Of a DNA stretch of 64,000 bases, positions 1 through 8,598 are shown one piece after another (position 1 is the stretch's first letter; the number at the start of each line of letters is the position of its first letter). The position numbers and the translations under genes are program-made. Under the pieces are notes generated by a model. That model was not told where the DNA came from and made no database searches. It worked only from the letters and a program-made list of their open reading frames with translations. The DNA is from Actinocatenispora comari (lineage in GTDB: Bacteria > Actinomycetota > Actinomycetes > Mycobacteriales > Micromonosporaceae). Location of the stretch: NCBI RefSeq assembly GCF_017312725.1, contig NZ_BOPO01000004.1:19551-83550 (forward strand), read 5' to 3'.

Positions 1-176
1 AGCTGCGGCACCATCGCGCACAGCGACAGCAGGACGACCTGGGTGGCGTGACCGCCCTCGGTCCAGGCGCGGACCACGAACGCGAACCGCAGCACCGAGT
101 TCCCGACGAGCGTGACGACCTGGCCGGACCAGACCACGCCGAACCGCCCCATGCCGGCGAACCTGGCTCCCCCCAC
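1..176 (-). CDS. MFS transporter, N-terminal fragment (runs off left edge)
   Basis: Only about the first 58 codons are in the window; the gene continues beyond base 1. The visible protein starts a first membrane helix with WSGQVVTLVGNSVLRFAF and continues into a second one (VVLLSLCAMVPQ), the usual N-terminus of major facilitator superfamily exporters. The GTG at 176 is chosen because GGGAGG lies four bases upstream; an in-frame ATG at 152 (MGRFGVVWSG) is the alternative. Substrate cannot be inferred. It is transcribed away from the neighbouring two-component system. Confidence 0.65.
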   Translation of the reverse strand, partial: MGGARFAGMGRFGVVWSGQVVTLVGNSVLRFAFVVRAWTEGGHATQVVLLSLCAMVPQ

Positions 177-377
177 GAAACCTCCCGCCCGTGCGCTGGC
201 GACGGGGTCGACCCCGCCCGCGGTACGACCCCACGGTCGGGCCGCTCGCGCCGGCGGACCGATCGACGACGGGCGGCACACCGGCCGCCCGCAGCCCGAC
301 CGGAGCCGCGGCGAAAACACCCCGGACCGCTCAAGGTGTCCAGAGGGTACCGTCGACCCCGCCTCCCAGGACAAGCC

Positions 378-407
378 TTGACATTCGGCGATTCGGTCGG
401 CTACACG
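378..407 (+). promoter_or_regulatory. Near-consensus sigma-70 promoter facing right, in a gene-free gap
   Basis: TTGACA (378-383), an 18-base spacer and TACACG (402-407) read on the plus strand. The gap 177-494 holds no gene I can support. The promoter points into the 3' end of the minus-strand histidine kinase gene, so a transcript from it would be antisense. The -35 is perfect; the -10 is only partial. Confidence 0.35.
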
Positions 408-494
408 GGACGAACTCGCAGGTCGGGCGGCATCGACGACGCACGGGCACAGCCGGCCCGAATCGCGCCGCCGACACCGACCGGCGGCCCGTGC

Positions 495-1580
495 TCACTG
501 CGCGGTGGTCGCCGACCCCAGGTCGGCGCGGAGGGTGACCGTGATCACCAGCCCGCCGTCCGGGCGGGCGACCGGGGCCAGCTCCCCGCCGTGCGCGTCG
601 GTGACGGCCCGGACGATGGCGAGACCGAGCCCGTGCCCGCCGCGCCGCACCCGGTTGCCGTCCAGCCGCTGGAACGGTCGGAACAGCCGTGGCAGCTCGT
701 CCGGCGGAACGGCCGGACCGGTGTTGGCCACCCGCAGGCGGGCCCGGCCGGCGTCGTCGAGGCCGGTCCCGACCTCGACCCGGCCGCCGGCCCGGTTGTA
801 CCGCAGCGCGTTGTCGACCAGGTTGCTCACCAGGCTGGCGAGCAACGCCCGGTCACCGCGGGTCGGTGCGGCGCGAAGTTCGGTGCGCAGCACGATCCCC
901 CGGGTACCGGCGTCGCGGGTCGCGGTGGACGCCACCCGCGCGGCGACCTCGGCCAGGTCGACCGGTTCGGCCCGCGCCACGCCCTGCTCGCCGGTGGCCA
1001 GCGTGAGCAGCGCGTCGACCAGGTGCTCCTGCCCCACGTTGAGCTCCAGCAGCTCCCGGCAGGTCTCGCGCAGCGTGTCGACCGTGGCGTCGGGGTCGTC
1101 GAGGGCCAGCTGCAGCAGCGCGCGCTCGGCCGACAGCGGGGTACGCAGCTCGTGCGAGGCGTTCGCGACGAAGTGCCGCTGCGACTCGAACGCGGCGCGC
1201 AGCCGCCCGTACAGGTCGTCCAGCGTCGCCGCGAGCTCGCCGAACTCGTCCCGGCCGGGCAGCGCCAGCCGCCGGTCCAGGCTGGTCGCGGAGATCTCCC
1301 GGGCGGTGGCGGTGATCGCGTGCAGCGGTCGCAGGTAGCGGCCGGCGACGAACCAGCCGAGCAGCAGCGCGATCAGCGCCACCAGCGGCAGGCCGACCGC
1401 GACGGAGACCAGGTGCACGTCGAGGTCGATGCCGGGCCGGCCGCCGCCGGTACCGGCCGGCTCGGTGTCGCCGACCGAGATCATCGGCACCAGCAGCAGG
1501 AGGGCGCCGACCGCGAAGAACGGCACCGCGTAGAGCAGGGTGAGCCGGGTTCGCACGCTGCGCCGGGCCCGGCGTGTCAC
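495..1580 (-). CDS. Sensor histidine kinase
   Basis: 361 residues. Two membrane helices (about 14-34 and 57-79) flank a short extracellular loop, followed by a HAMP linker (80-132), a dimerisation/phosphoacceptor helix with ASHELRTP (His143) and a HATPase_c domain with N box (NLVDNALRYN) and G box (GHGLGLAIVRA). The small sensor loop is typical of intramembrane-sensing kinases of antimicrobial-peptide systems. The GTG start overlaps the stop of the response regulator by four bases (GTGA), so the two are co-translated. The ABC transporter next door is the likely target or sensory partner; that link is inferred from position. Confidence 0.93.
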   Translation of the reverse strand: MTRRARRSVRTRLTLLYAVPFFAVGALLLLVPMISVGDTEPAGTGGGRPGIDLDVHLVSVAVGLPLVALIALLLGWFVAGRYLRPLHAITATAREISATSLDRRLALPGRDEFGELAATLDDLYGRLRAAFESQRHFVANASHELRTPLSAERALLQLALDDPDATVDTLRETCRELLELNVGQEHLVDALLTLATGEQGVARAEPVDLAEVAARVASTATRDAGTRGIVLRTELRAAPTRGDRALLASLVSNLVDNALRYNRAGGRVEVGTGLDDAGRARLRVANTGPAVPPDELPRLFRPFQRLDGNRVRRGGHGLGLAIVRAVTDAHGGELAPVARPDGGLVITVTLRADLGSATTAQ

Positions 1581-2239
1581 GGCCGCCCCACCCGGTAGCC
1601 GCCCTCGCGGACGGTGTGGATCGCGGGCGGCTCGCCGAGCTTGGCCCGCAGCCGGCGGATCGTGGTCTTCACGGTGGTGGTGAACGGATCCGCCGCCTCG
1701 TCCCAGACCCATTCCAGCAGCTGCTCGGTGGACACCAGCCGGCCGTCGGCGGCGAGCAGGCACTCCAGTACGCCGAACTCCTTCGGGGTCAGCGCGAGCG
1801 GGCGGCCGGACCGGGTCGCGGTGCGCCGGCTCGGGTCCAGCCGGATGCCGTTGCGCTCCAGTACCGGGGGCAACGCCGCGGCACGCCGGCGCCCGAGCGC
1901 GCGCACCCGGGCCACCAGCTCGCCCAGGTCGAACGGCTTCGACAGGTAGTCGTCGGCGCCGAGGTCGAGCCCCTCGATGCGGTCGGCGACCGAACCGGCG
2001 GCGGTGAGCATCAGCACCCGGGCACCGGCGTCGCCGGCCAGGATCTGCCGGCACACCTCGTCGCCGGGCACCCCGGGCAGGTCCCGGTCCAGGACGACCA
2101 CGTCGTAGCCGGTGACCGCCAGGTGTTCCAGCGCGTCGGCGCCGTCCAGGACCACGTCGACCGCCAGCCCGGCCCGGCGCAGCCCGGCGCCGACCGCCCG
2201 GGCCAGTACCGGGAAGTCCTCGACGACCAGCACCCGCAT
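1577..2239 (-). CDS. OmpR-family response regulator
   Basis: 220 residues: receiver domain (1-115) with acidic pocket VVED, phosphoacceptor Asp51 (VVLDRDLPG) and conserved Lys in LSKPFD, then a winged-helix Trans_reg_C domain (about 130-218) ending HTVREGGYRVGRP. A GGAAGGTGGAG ribosome site precedes the ATG. It is first in a two-gene operon with the histidine kinase at 495-1580. It diverges from the ABC exporter operon starting at 2369; direct repeats in the shared intergenic space suggest it controls that operon. Confidence 0.95.
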   Translation of the reverse strand: MRVLVVEDFPVLARAVGAGLRRAGLAVDVVLDGADALEHLAVTGYDVVVLDRDLPGVPGDEVCRQILAGDAGARVLMLTAAGSVADRIEGLDLGADDYLSKPFDLGELVARVRALGRRRAAALPPVLERNGIRLDPSRRTATRSGRPLALTPKEFGVLECLLAADGRLVSTEQLLEWVWDEAADPFTTTVKTTIRRLRAKLGEPPAIHTVREGGYRVGRP

Positions 2240-2300
2240 CTCGCTCCACCTTCCTCGCACCGTCCGCCGCCAGCCTGCCAGGCCGCCGGTGTCGCGGCGG

Positions 2301-2317
2301 TGACACCGGGCTGACAC
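2301..2317 (+). promoter_or_regulatory. Direct repeat, possible response-regulator box
   Basis: TGACAC occurs at 2301-2306 and again at 2312-2317, an 11-base period. Such one-turn direct repeats are the normal binding site layout of OmpR-family regulators. The repeat lies between the divergent response regulator and ABC transporter genes, about 50 bases upstream of the transporter start. Confidence 0.45.
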
Positions 2318-2368
2318 GTACCGCCGGGTAGACCTCTGTGCCAGGCACACCACGAGTGGAGGGGCAGG

Positions 2369-3316
2369 ATGCAACAGACCGCCATCACCGTCACCGGGCT
2401 GCGCAAACGGTACGGGTCGGTCGTCGCGCTGGACGGGATGTCGTTCCGCGCGCAACCGGGCCGGGTGACCGGCTTCCTCGGCCCGAACGGCGCCGGCAAG
2501 TCCACCACGATGCGGGTGATCCTCGGCCTGGACCACCCGAACGCGGGGGAGGCGACGGTCGGCGACCGGCCGTACCGGAGCCTGCCCGATCCGTTGCGGC
2601 GGCTCGGGGCGCTGCTGGACGCCGGCGCCGTGCACCCGGCCCGCAGCGGCCGCAACCACCTGCTCTGGCTGGCCCGCTGCGCCGGGCTGCCGGCCAGCCG
2701 GGTCGATGCGGTACTCGACCTGGTCGGGTTGCGGTCCGCGGCCCGGCGCCGCGCCGGCGGGTACTCGCTGGGCATGCGGCAGCGGCTCGGGATCGCGGCG
2801 GCGCTGCTGGGCGATCCACCGGCGCTGCTGCTCGACGAGCCGTTCAACGGGATGGACCCGGAGGGCATCGTCTGGCTGCGCGGCTTCCTGCGGTCGCTGG
2901 CCGGGCAGGGCCGCACGGTGCTGGTGTCCAGTCACCTGATGGGCGAGCTGGAGGGCACCGCGGAGCACGTGGTCGTGGTCGGCCGCGGCCGGGTCCTCGC
3001 CGACGCCCCGGTCGCCGAGCTGATCGCGGCCGAGTCCGGTGACCGGGTCGTGCTGCGCACGCCGGCCGTCGACCGGGCCACCGCCGCGCTGACCGGCGCC
3101 GGCGGCGCGGTCGCCGCGTTCGGGCCGGACGCGCTGGTCGTGACGGGGCTGGCCGCCGAGCGGGTCAGCGCGCTGCTCGCCGCCGCGGCGGTACCGGTGG
3201 GCCAGCTCGCTCCGCACCGCGCCACGCTGGAGGACGCGTACCTGCGGTTGACCCGCGAGGCCACCCAGTACCGCGGCGCCGACGCGACCGCCCGACCCGG
3301 CGAGGTGCGGCGATGA
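2369..3316 (+). CDS. ABC transporter ATP-binding protein
   Basis: 315 residues. Walker A GPNGAGKST (38-46), ABC signature YSLGMRQRL (132-140), Walker B LLLDEP (153-158) and a switch His in SSHLMGE identify a DrrA/BcrA-type ATPase that powers an ABC-2 exporter. The C-terminal 90 residues are the usual DUF4162-like extension. GGAGGGGCAGG precedes the ATG. The stop overlaps the start of the first permease (ATGA), so ATPase and both permeases form one operon. Export of a lipid, peptide or drug across the membrane is the family role; the actual substrate is unknown. Confidence 0.95.
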   Translation: MQQTAITVTGLRKRYGSVVALDGMSFRAQPGRVTGFLGPNGAGKSTTMRVILGLDHPNAGEATVGDRPYRSLPDPLRRLGALLDAGAVHPARSGRNHLLWLARCAGLPASRVDAVLDLVGLRSAARRRAGGYSLGMRQRLGIAAALLGDPPALLLDEPFNGMDPEGIVWLRGFLRSLAGQGRTVLVSSHLMGELEGTAEHVVVVGRGRVLADAPVAELIAAESGDRVVLRTPAVDRATAALTGAGGAVAAFGPDALVVTGLAAERVSALLAAAAVPVGQLAPHRATLEDAYLRLTREATQYRGADATARPGEVRR

Positions 3317-4887
3317 GCGCGCGGACGGAGCCGGAACACCGTGCGGCGGACCCCACGGGGCGGGACGACGCGGGAGGACCGGCGGCGAGGACGGATCGGG
3401 TGCGGCGGCCCGGTTTCGGGCGGCTGGTGTGGGCCGAGTGGACCAAGCTGCGCAGCGTGCCGGCGTGGCTGGTCGGGCTGGCCGTGGCGGCGCTGCTGAC
3501 CGCGGCGATCGGGCTGCTGATCTGCGGCGCCTCGGTGTGCAGCCGGCAGGACGCGCACGGCCGGGAGGTGGCCTGCACGGCCACGGTCGGGCCGGACGGC
3601 CGCAACGTCACCGACCGCTTCTACTTCGTGCACCGGCCGATGACCGGCGACGGCAGCCTCACCGTACGGCTGACCGCGCTGGACGCGAGCCAGCCGTGGG
3701 CGAAGGCCGGGATCATGGTCAAGGACGGCATCCGGCCCGGCGCCGGCTACGCCGCGGTGCTGGTCACGCCCGGCCACGGCGCCCGGCTGCAGGACGACTT
3801 CGCCCACGACGTCGCCGGCCCGGCCGGGACGGTGTCACCCGGACGGCCCCGGTGGCTGCGGCTGACCCGGGCCGGCGACCGGCTGACCGGCGCGGTGTCG
3901 CCCGACGGCCACCGCTGGACCACCGTCGGCACCGCCCGGCTGGCCGGACTGCCCCGGACCGCGCAGGTCGGGCTGTTCGCCGCGACGCCCCTCGATTTCG
4001 GGCGTACCGACTCGCTGACCCAGTCGACGGTGCATCCGGAGGCCACCGTGGCCACCGCCACGTTCGACCGGGTGCGGGCGACCGGCGGCGCGGCCGGCAC
4101 GGCCTGGACCGGTACCCGGATCGGCGACACCGGGCCGCTGCCCTCGGCGGCCGGCGGGTACCACCGGGCCGGCGACACGCTGACCGTCCGCGGCTCGGGC
4201 GACATCGCGCCGGCGGTGAGCTCGATCGAGTCGATCACCCCGGTCGAGCGCACCCTGCTCGGCAGCTTCGCCGGGCTGGTCGCGATCGCCGTGGTGGCGA
4301 TCTCGTCGATCGGCACCGAGTACCGGCGCGGGACGATCCGGCTGACCCTGCTCGCCAGCCCGCGGCGCGGCCGGGTACTCGCCGCCAAGGCGCTGGTGGT
4401 CGGCGGTGCCGTGTTCCTGGTCGGCCTGGCCACCGCCGCGGTGGCCGTCGCCCTCGGTACCACACTGTTGCGCGCCAACGGGAACGTGCTCGCCGCGGTA
4501 CCCCCCGGTACCGTGCTGCGGGTCGTGGTGGGCACCGCGGCACTGCTCGCGGTCGCCGCGGTGCTGGCGCTCGCGGTCGGCGCGATCGTGCGGCACGCGG
4601 TCGGCGCGATCGTCGCCGTGCTGGCCGGCCTGATCCTGCCGTACCTGCTCGCCGCGGTGCTGCCGGTGCTGCCGGCGCCGGCGGCCGAGTGGCTGTTGCG
4701 GGTCAGCCCGGCGGCCGGCTTCGCGGTGCAGCAGACGATGCTGGCCTACCCGCAGGTGGACGCCGCCTACACCCCGCTCGACGGCTACTACCCACTCGCG
4801 CCCTGGCAGGGGTTCGCGGTGCTGTGCGGCTGGGCGCTGGTTGCGCTCGCGGTGGCGACGTTGCTGCTGCGCCGGCGGGACGCATGA
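3313..4887 (+). CDS. ABC-2 type permease with large extracellular beta-domain
   Basis: 524 residues, about twice the usual permease length. After a 40-residue cytoplasmic tail with the GRLVWAEWTKLRSVPAW signature and TM1 (50-72) comes an extracellular insertion of roughly 185 residues (about 85-270), including FYFVHRPM, AKAGIMVKDG and PRWLRLTRAGDRLTG, which reads as a DUF1349/concanavalin-like beta-sandwich. The remaining five helices (about 312-520) are a standard ABC-2 membrane domain. It overlaps both neighbours by four bases. The ectodomain suggests ligand binding outside the cell; that is inference. Confidence 0.88.
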   Translation: MSARTEPEHRAADPTGRDDAGGPAARTDRVRRPGFGRLVWAEWTKLRSVPAWLVGLAVAALLTAAIGLLICGASVCSRQDAHGREVACTATVGPDGRNVTDRFYFVHRPMTGDGSLTVRLTALDASQPWAKAGIMVKDGIRPGAGYAAVLVTPGHGARLQDDFAHDVAGPAGTVSPGRPRWLRLTRAGDRLTGAVSPDGHRWTTVGTARLAGLPRTAQVGLFAATPLDFGRTDSLTQSTVHPEATVATATFDRVRATGGAAGTAWTGTRIGDTGPLPSAAGGYHRAGDTLTVRGSGDIAPAVSSIESITPVERTLLGSFAGLVAIAVVAISSIGTEYRRGTIRLTLLASPRRGRVLAAKALVVGGAVFLVGLATAAVAVALGTTLLRANGNVLAAVPPGTVLRVVVGTAALLAVAAVLALAVGAIVRHAVGAIVAVLAGLILPYLLAAVLPVLPAPAAEWLLRVSPAAGFAVQQTMLAYPQVDAAYTPLDGYYPLAPWQGFAVLCGWALVALAVATLLLRRRDA

Positions 4888-5636
4888 ACGGGTGGCGACT
4901 GCTGCGGGCGGAGTGGACCAAGGCGCGCACCGTGGCGAGCACCGGCTGGCTGGTGGCGGGGACCGTACTGACCACGGTCGCGCTCGGTGGCGCGGTCGCC
5001 GGCGCCACGCACTGCCCGTCCGGTGGCTGCGGCGGCGATCCGGTGCGGACCAGCCTGACCGGGGTGCAGCTGGGCCAGATCGCGGTCGTGGTGCTGGCGG
5101 TGCTGCTGGTCGGCACCGAGTACGGCACCGGCACCATCCAGGTCACGCTGGCCGCGGCGCCCCGGCGCGGCGCGGTACTGGCGGCCAAGGCCGCCGTGCT
5201 CGGCGCGCTGGTCGCGGCGGCCGGAGCGGTCGCGGTCGTCGCCTCGCTGCTGCTCGGCCGGGTCCTGCTGCCCGGCAGCACGCTGCCGGGCGGGGCCACG
5301 CTGCTGCGGGCGGCCGGCGGTTCGGTGCTCTACCTGGTACTCGTCGGGCTGCTCGCCCTGGGCATCGCCGTCGCGGTGCGGCACTCGGCGGCGGCGATCG
5401 GCGTCGTACTGGGTGTGCTGTACCTGCTCCCGGTGGTCGCCGGCGCCGTCGGCGACCCGCACTGGCAGCGGCACCTGGTGCAGGTCGCGCCGATGAGCGC
5501 CGGGCTCGCCGTGCAGGTCACCGTCGGCGCCGCCGACCTGCCCATCGGCCCGTGGTCGGGCCTGGCCGTACTGGCCGGCTGGGCCGCGGCGGCGCTGCTG
5601 GCCGGCGCCCTGCTGTTCCGCCTGCGCGACGCCTGA
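4884..5636 (+). CDS. ABC-2 type permease
   Basis: 250 residues starting MNGWRLLRAEWTKARTVAST, with six predicted membrane helices and the internal motif LLVGTEYGTGTIQVTLAAAPRR that is also present in the preceding permease (VSSIGTEYRRGTIRLTLLASPRR). The pair would form a heterodimeric membrane channel powered by the ATPase encoded at 2369. The start overlaps the previous stop (ATGA). Unlike its partner it has no inserted ectodomain. A strong hairpin follows at 5650. Confidence 0.92.
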   Translation: MNGWRLLRAEWTKARTVASTGWLVAGTVLTTVALGGAVAGATHCPSGGCGGDPVRTSLTGVQLGQIAVVVLAVLLVGTEYGTGTIQVTLAAAPRRGAVLAAKAAVLGALVAAAGAVAVVASLLLGRVLLPGSTLPGGATLLRAAGGSVLYLVLVGLLALGIAVAVRHSAAAIGVVLGVLYLLPVVAGAVGDPHWQRHLVQVAPMSAGLAVQVTVGAADLPIGPWSGLAVLAGWAAAALLAGALLFRLRDA

Positions 5637-5649
5637 CGCCGGCACCGCC

Positions 5650-5703
5650 GGCCAGGGGATCGGTACCCGGCTTCCAGCCGGCGCGCGTACCGGTCCCCTG
5701 GCC
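5650..5703. terminator. Bidirectional terminator with nested hairpin
   Basis: Arms at 5650-5666 and 5687-5703 (GGCCAGGGGATCGGTAC and its complement) pair over 17 positions with a single G-U. The 20-base loop holds a second perfect stem, CCGGC-TTCCA-GCCGG. It sits exactly between convergent genes, so it can terminate both. Confidence 0.75.
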
Positions 5704-5708
5704 GACGC

Positions 5709-6575
5709 TCAGGGCCGGACGGTGTTGCGGTACGGGGGCATGAAGCGCAGCCGCGGGAGCTGGTCGGCGAGGACGCCGCCGTCCACGACCAGGTGGGTGC
5801 CGGTGATGTAGCGGCCGGCGTCGGAGGCGAGCAGCAGCACCGCGCCGACGCAGTCCTCGGGCGAGCCCGGTCCGCCGGCCAGCGGGATCCGGTCCCGCCA
5901 GGCGTCGTCGAACGCGGGCCGGTCCAGCGGGAAGTCGTCCGCGATGGGGGTGGCGAGCATGCCCGGCGCGATGGTGTTGGCGGTGATCGAGTGCGGGCCG
6001 AGTTCGGCCGCGAGCGACTGGGTGAGCAGCTCGACCGCGCCCTTGGAGGCGTTGTAGTGGGCCAGTCCGGCCTCGGCCATCAGCCCGTTCTTGGACGACA
6101 CGGTGATGATCCGGCCGGCTATCCCGGCCGCGATCATCTGCTCGGCGATCCGCTGGGACAGGAAGAACACCGCGTCCAGGTTGATCCGCATCAGCTCGCG
6201 CCAACCCGCCACGGTGATCTGGTTGAAGTGCTCCAGCCGGGCGGTACCGGCGTTGTTGACGAGGATGTCGACCGGCCCGGCCGCACCCCAGATCCTGTCG
6301 GCGAGCCCGGCCAGGCCCTCGGTGTCGGCCAGGTCGAAGCCGACCGGGCGACAGCTGCCGCCCGCCGCCTCGATCCGGTCCGTCAGCGTAGTGAGGCCGG
6401 GCGCGCCGGGCCGGTCCACCGCGACGATCGCCGCGCCGGCCTCGGCGAGGCCGAGCGCCAGCGTCGCGCCGAGCCCCTGCGCCGCACCGGTCACCACGGC
6501 CCGGCGACCGGTCAGGTCGAACCGGCCCGCCTCAGGCCGGCCGGAACGGTCGGGCGGTTCGCGCCGGTCGGTCAC
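5709..6575 (-). CDS. SDR-family oxidoreductase (sugar 1-dehydrogenase-like)
   Basis: 288 residues, classical short-chain dehydrogenase: nucleotide motif TGAAQGLG (29-36), NNAG (107-110), catalytic Ser160/161, Tyr174 and Lys178 (YNASK). The Asp after the second strand (VDRPG) favours NAD over NADP. Last gene of an IclR-linked operon; its GTG overlaps the stop of the amidohydrolase. With a lactonase-like amidohydrolase and an enolase-superfamily dehydratase beside it, oxidation of an aldose or polyol C1/C2 carbon is the best guess; substrate unproven. Confidence 0.88.
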   Translation of the reverse strand: MTDRREPPDRSGRPEAGRFDLTGRRAVVTGAAQGLGATLALGLAEAGAAIVAVDRPGAPGLTTLTDRIEAAGGSCRPVGFDLADTEGLAGLADRIWGAAGPVDILVNNAGTARLEHFNQITVAGWRELMRINLDAVFFLSQRIAEQMIAAGIAGRIITVSSKNGLMAEAGLAHYNASKGAVELLTQSLAAELGPHSITANTIAPGMLATPIADDFPLDRPAFDDAWRDRIPLAGGPGSPEDCVGAVLLLASDAGRYITGTHLVVDGGVLADQLPRLRFMPPYRNTVRP

Positions 6576-7414
6576 GACAGCCCCAGCAGGTCCAGCGACG
6601 GCCGGTGGATCAGCTTCTCGATCTCGTCCGCGGCAAGCGGCGGCAGACCGGGAATGCCGGGTACCGCACCGATCGCGCGCAGCCCGTCGATCGAGTCGTT
6701 CACCGTGGTGAACGGGTGGTCGCTGCCGAACAGCAGCTTGCTCCAGACCCCGTAGTCCTGCGCCAGCCGCAGCGAGTGCCACAGCTGGAACGGTCGGTAG
6801 TGCAGCGCGGAGACGTCCGCGTACACGTGCCGGTGCTTGCGGATCATCGCGATGCACTCTCCCTCGTACGGGTGGCCCAGGTGCGCCAGCACCATCCGCA
6901 GCTCCGGGTGCCGGATCGCCACCTCGTCCAGGTGCACCGGCAGCGCGTACTTCAGCGGCGCGGCCGACACGAACGTGGTACCGGTGTGCACCAGCAGCGG
7001 CAGCCCGTGGCGCTCGGCGTAGGAGTACAGGTCGTCGTAGGCGGGATCGGCCGGGTCGAACCCGGCGTACATCGGCATCAGCTTGACGCCGCGCAGCCCG
7101 AGTTCCTGGTGTCCGCGGCGCAGCTCGTCCTGCCAGCCGGGCTGGGTCGGATCGACGGCCAGGTAACCGATCAGCGCCTCCCGGTGGGCCGCCACGTAGC
7201 GGGCGACGTCCGCGTCGTCGACCCACAGCCCGCTGCGCCGCGCCTTGCCGCCGACCACGATGGTGCGGGTACCGGGCGGGCAGCTCGCCGCGTACTGCTC
7301 CCACCGGACGGTCAGGTCGACCTCGCCGCCGCGCGCCCGGGCCGCCTCGGACCGGAACGGGTCGCCGACGTGGTCGGCGCAGCCGAACAGGTGGGCGTGC
7401 ACGTCGACGATCAC
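6572..7414 (-). CDS. Amidohydrolase-2 family protein (lactonase-like TIM barrel)
   Basis: 280 residues. The N-terminal HxH pair (DVHAHLF, His6/His8), later His residues in LLVHTGT and LAHLGHPYEGE, and the Asp of LFGSDHPFT match the metal-binding barrel of the amidohydrolase_2 family, which includes sugar-lactone hydrolases and decarboxylases. The GTG start overlaps the dehydratase stop by four bases. Position between a dehydrogenase and a sugar-acid dehydratase argues for the lactonase role, which is inference; a decarboxylase role is not excluded. Confidence 0.85.
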   Translation of the reverse strand: MIVDVHAHLFGCADHVGDPFRSEAARARGGEVDLTVRWEQYAASCPPGTRTIVVGGKARRSGLWVDDADVARYVAAHREALIGYLAVDPTQPGWQDELRRGHQELGLRGVKLMPMYAGFDPADPAYDDLYSYAERHGLPLLVHTGTTFVSAAPLKYALPVHLDEVAIRHPELRMVLAHLGHPYEGECIAMIRKHRHVYADVSALHYRPFQLWHSLRLAQDYGVWSKLLFGSDHPFTTVNDSIDGLRAIGAVPGIPGLPPLAADEIEKLIHRPSLDLLGLS

Positions 7415-8598
7415 GTCCGCTCCCGCCGTTCCCAGCCGGGCGCGAACATGTTCCAGAACCCCTGCGTCGGCGGGTGTTCGGCGAACACCTCGTCGACCAG
7501 CTCGACACCGAGGCCGGGCCGCTCCGGCAGCCCGACCCGTCCGTCCACGATGGGCAGCGTGCCGGTGATCGCGTCGAAGACGAAGTCCTCCAGCAGCGAG
7601 TCGAACGTCTCCAGGATCTTCAGGTTCGGCACGCCGAGCGCGGCGTGCACCGACGCGGTGGTACACAGTGGAGAGTTGGAGTTGTGCGGGGCGACCAGCA
7701 TCGCGTGCAGGTCGGCCAGCGCCGCGAGCTTGCGCAGCTCGGTGAAACCGCCGGCCATCGACAGGTCCGGCTGGATGATGTCCACCGCGTTGGTCGCGAA
7801 CAGCTGCTTGTACTCGTACCGGTTGTGGAAGTGCTCGCCGCCGGAGATCGGCATGCTCGCGCGCGCCCGCAGCTCCGGGTAGCGCTCGATGTGCGTCCAC
7901 GGCAACGGTTCCTCGAACCAGCCGAGGTCGAACGGCGCCAGCTCGGCCACCAGCCGCGCCGCGGTCGGCATCGCGAACCGGGCGTGCCCCTCGACGAACA
8001 GCTCGACGTCCGGGCCGACCGCCTCGCGCACCGCGGCGACGATGTCGACCGACCGCCGCAGCTCGGTGCGGGACAGCTCGCCCAGCCCGGCGCCGAACGG
8101 GTCGAACTTGAGCGCCGAGTATCCCTTCGCCACCGTCTCCGTCGCCTTCGCGGCGAACGCCGCCGGCTCCCGATCGCCGGTGTACCAGCCGTTCGCGTAC
8201 ACCGGGACCGACGAGCGGCAGGCGCCCCCGGTCAGCCGGTACACCGGGACGCCGAGCGCCTTGCCCATGATGTCGTGCAGCGCCTGGTCCACGCCGCTCA
8301 GCACGACGCCGCCGATGTCCCCGCCGCGCAGGAAGTCGCCCTGGTAGAGGCGCAGCCAGATCTCCTCCACGTCGAACGGGTCGGCGCCGATCAGGTGCCG
8401 CTGCGCCATCGCCTCGGCAAGCTGGCAGGTCTCCCGCCCCCGGTACGGGTGGGTGATCTCGCCGACGCCGTGCAACCCGGCGTCGGTGTGGATCCGGACG
8501 TAGCCGAAGTCGCGCCAGGCGGTGCCGAGCATCAGCGTCTCGACCCGGCTGATCCGGCCGGCGGCGGTGGTCGGCCGGGTGGTGTCAACGGTGAGCAT
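7411..8598 (-). CDS. Mandelate racemase / enolase superfamily dehydratase
   Basis: 395 residues with an N-terminal capping domain (YVRIHTDAGLHGVGE) and a C-terminal barrel. Metal ligands are visible in order: Glu of LFVEGHARF, Glu of LGWFEEPLP, Glu of ISGGEHFHN; a catalytic His is in LVAPHNSNSPL. The general acid His directly after the first ligand (EGH) and KFDPFG strand resemble galactonate/mannonate-type sugar-acid dehydratases. The ATG at 8598 overlaps the aminotransferase by 14 bases and is preceded by GGCGGAG. The first ligand is Glu rather than the common Asp, so the substrate cannot be named. Confidence 0.88.
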   Translation of the reverse strand: MLTVDTTRPTTAAGRISRVETLMLGTAWRDFGYVRIHTDAGLHGVGEITHPYRGRETCQLAEAMAQRHLIGADPFDVEEIWLRLYQGDFLRGGDIGGVVLSGVDQALHDIMGKALGVPVYRLTGGACRSSVPVYANGWYTGDREPAAFAAKATETVAKGYSALKFDPFGAGLGELSRTELRRSVDIVAAVREAVGPDVELFVEGHARFAMPTAARLVAELAPFDLGWFEEPLPWTHIERYPELRARASMPISGGEHFHNRYEYKQLFATNAVDIIQPDLSMAGGFTELRKLAALADLHAMLVAPHNSNSPLCTTASVHAALGVPNLKILETFDSLLEDFVFDAITGTLPIVDGRVGLPERPGLGVELVDEVFAEHPPTQGFWNMFAPGWERRERT

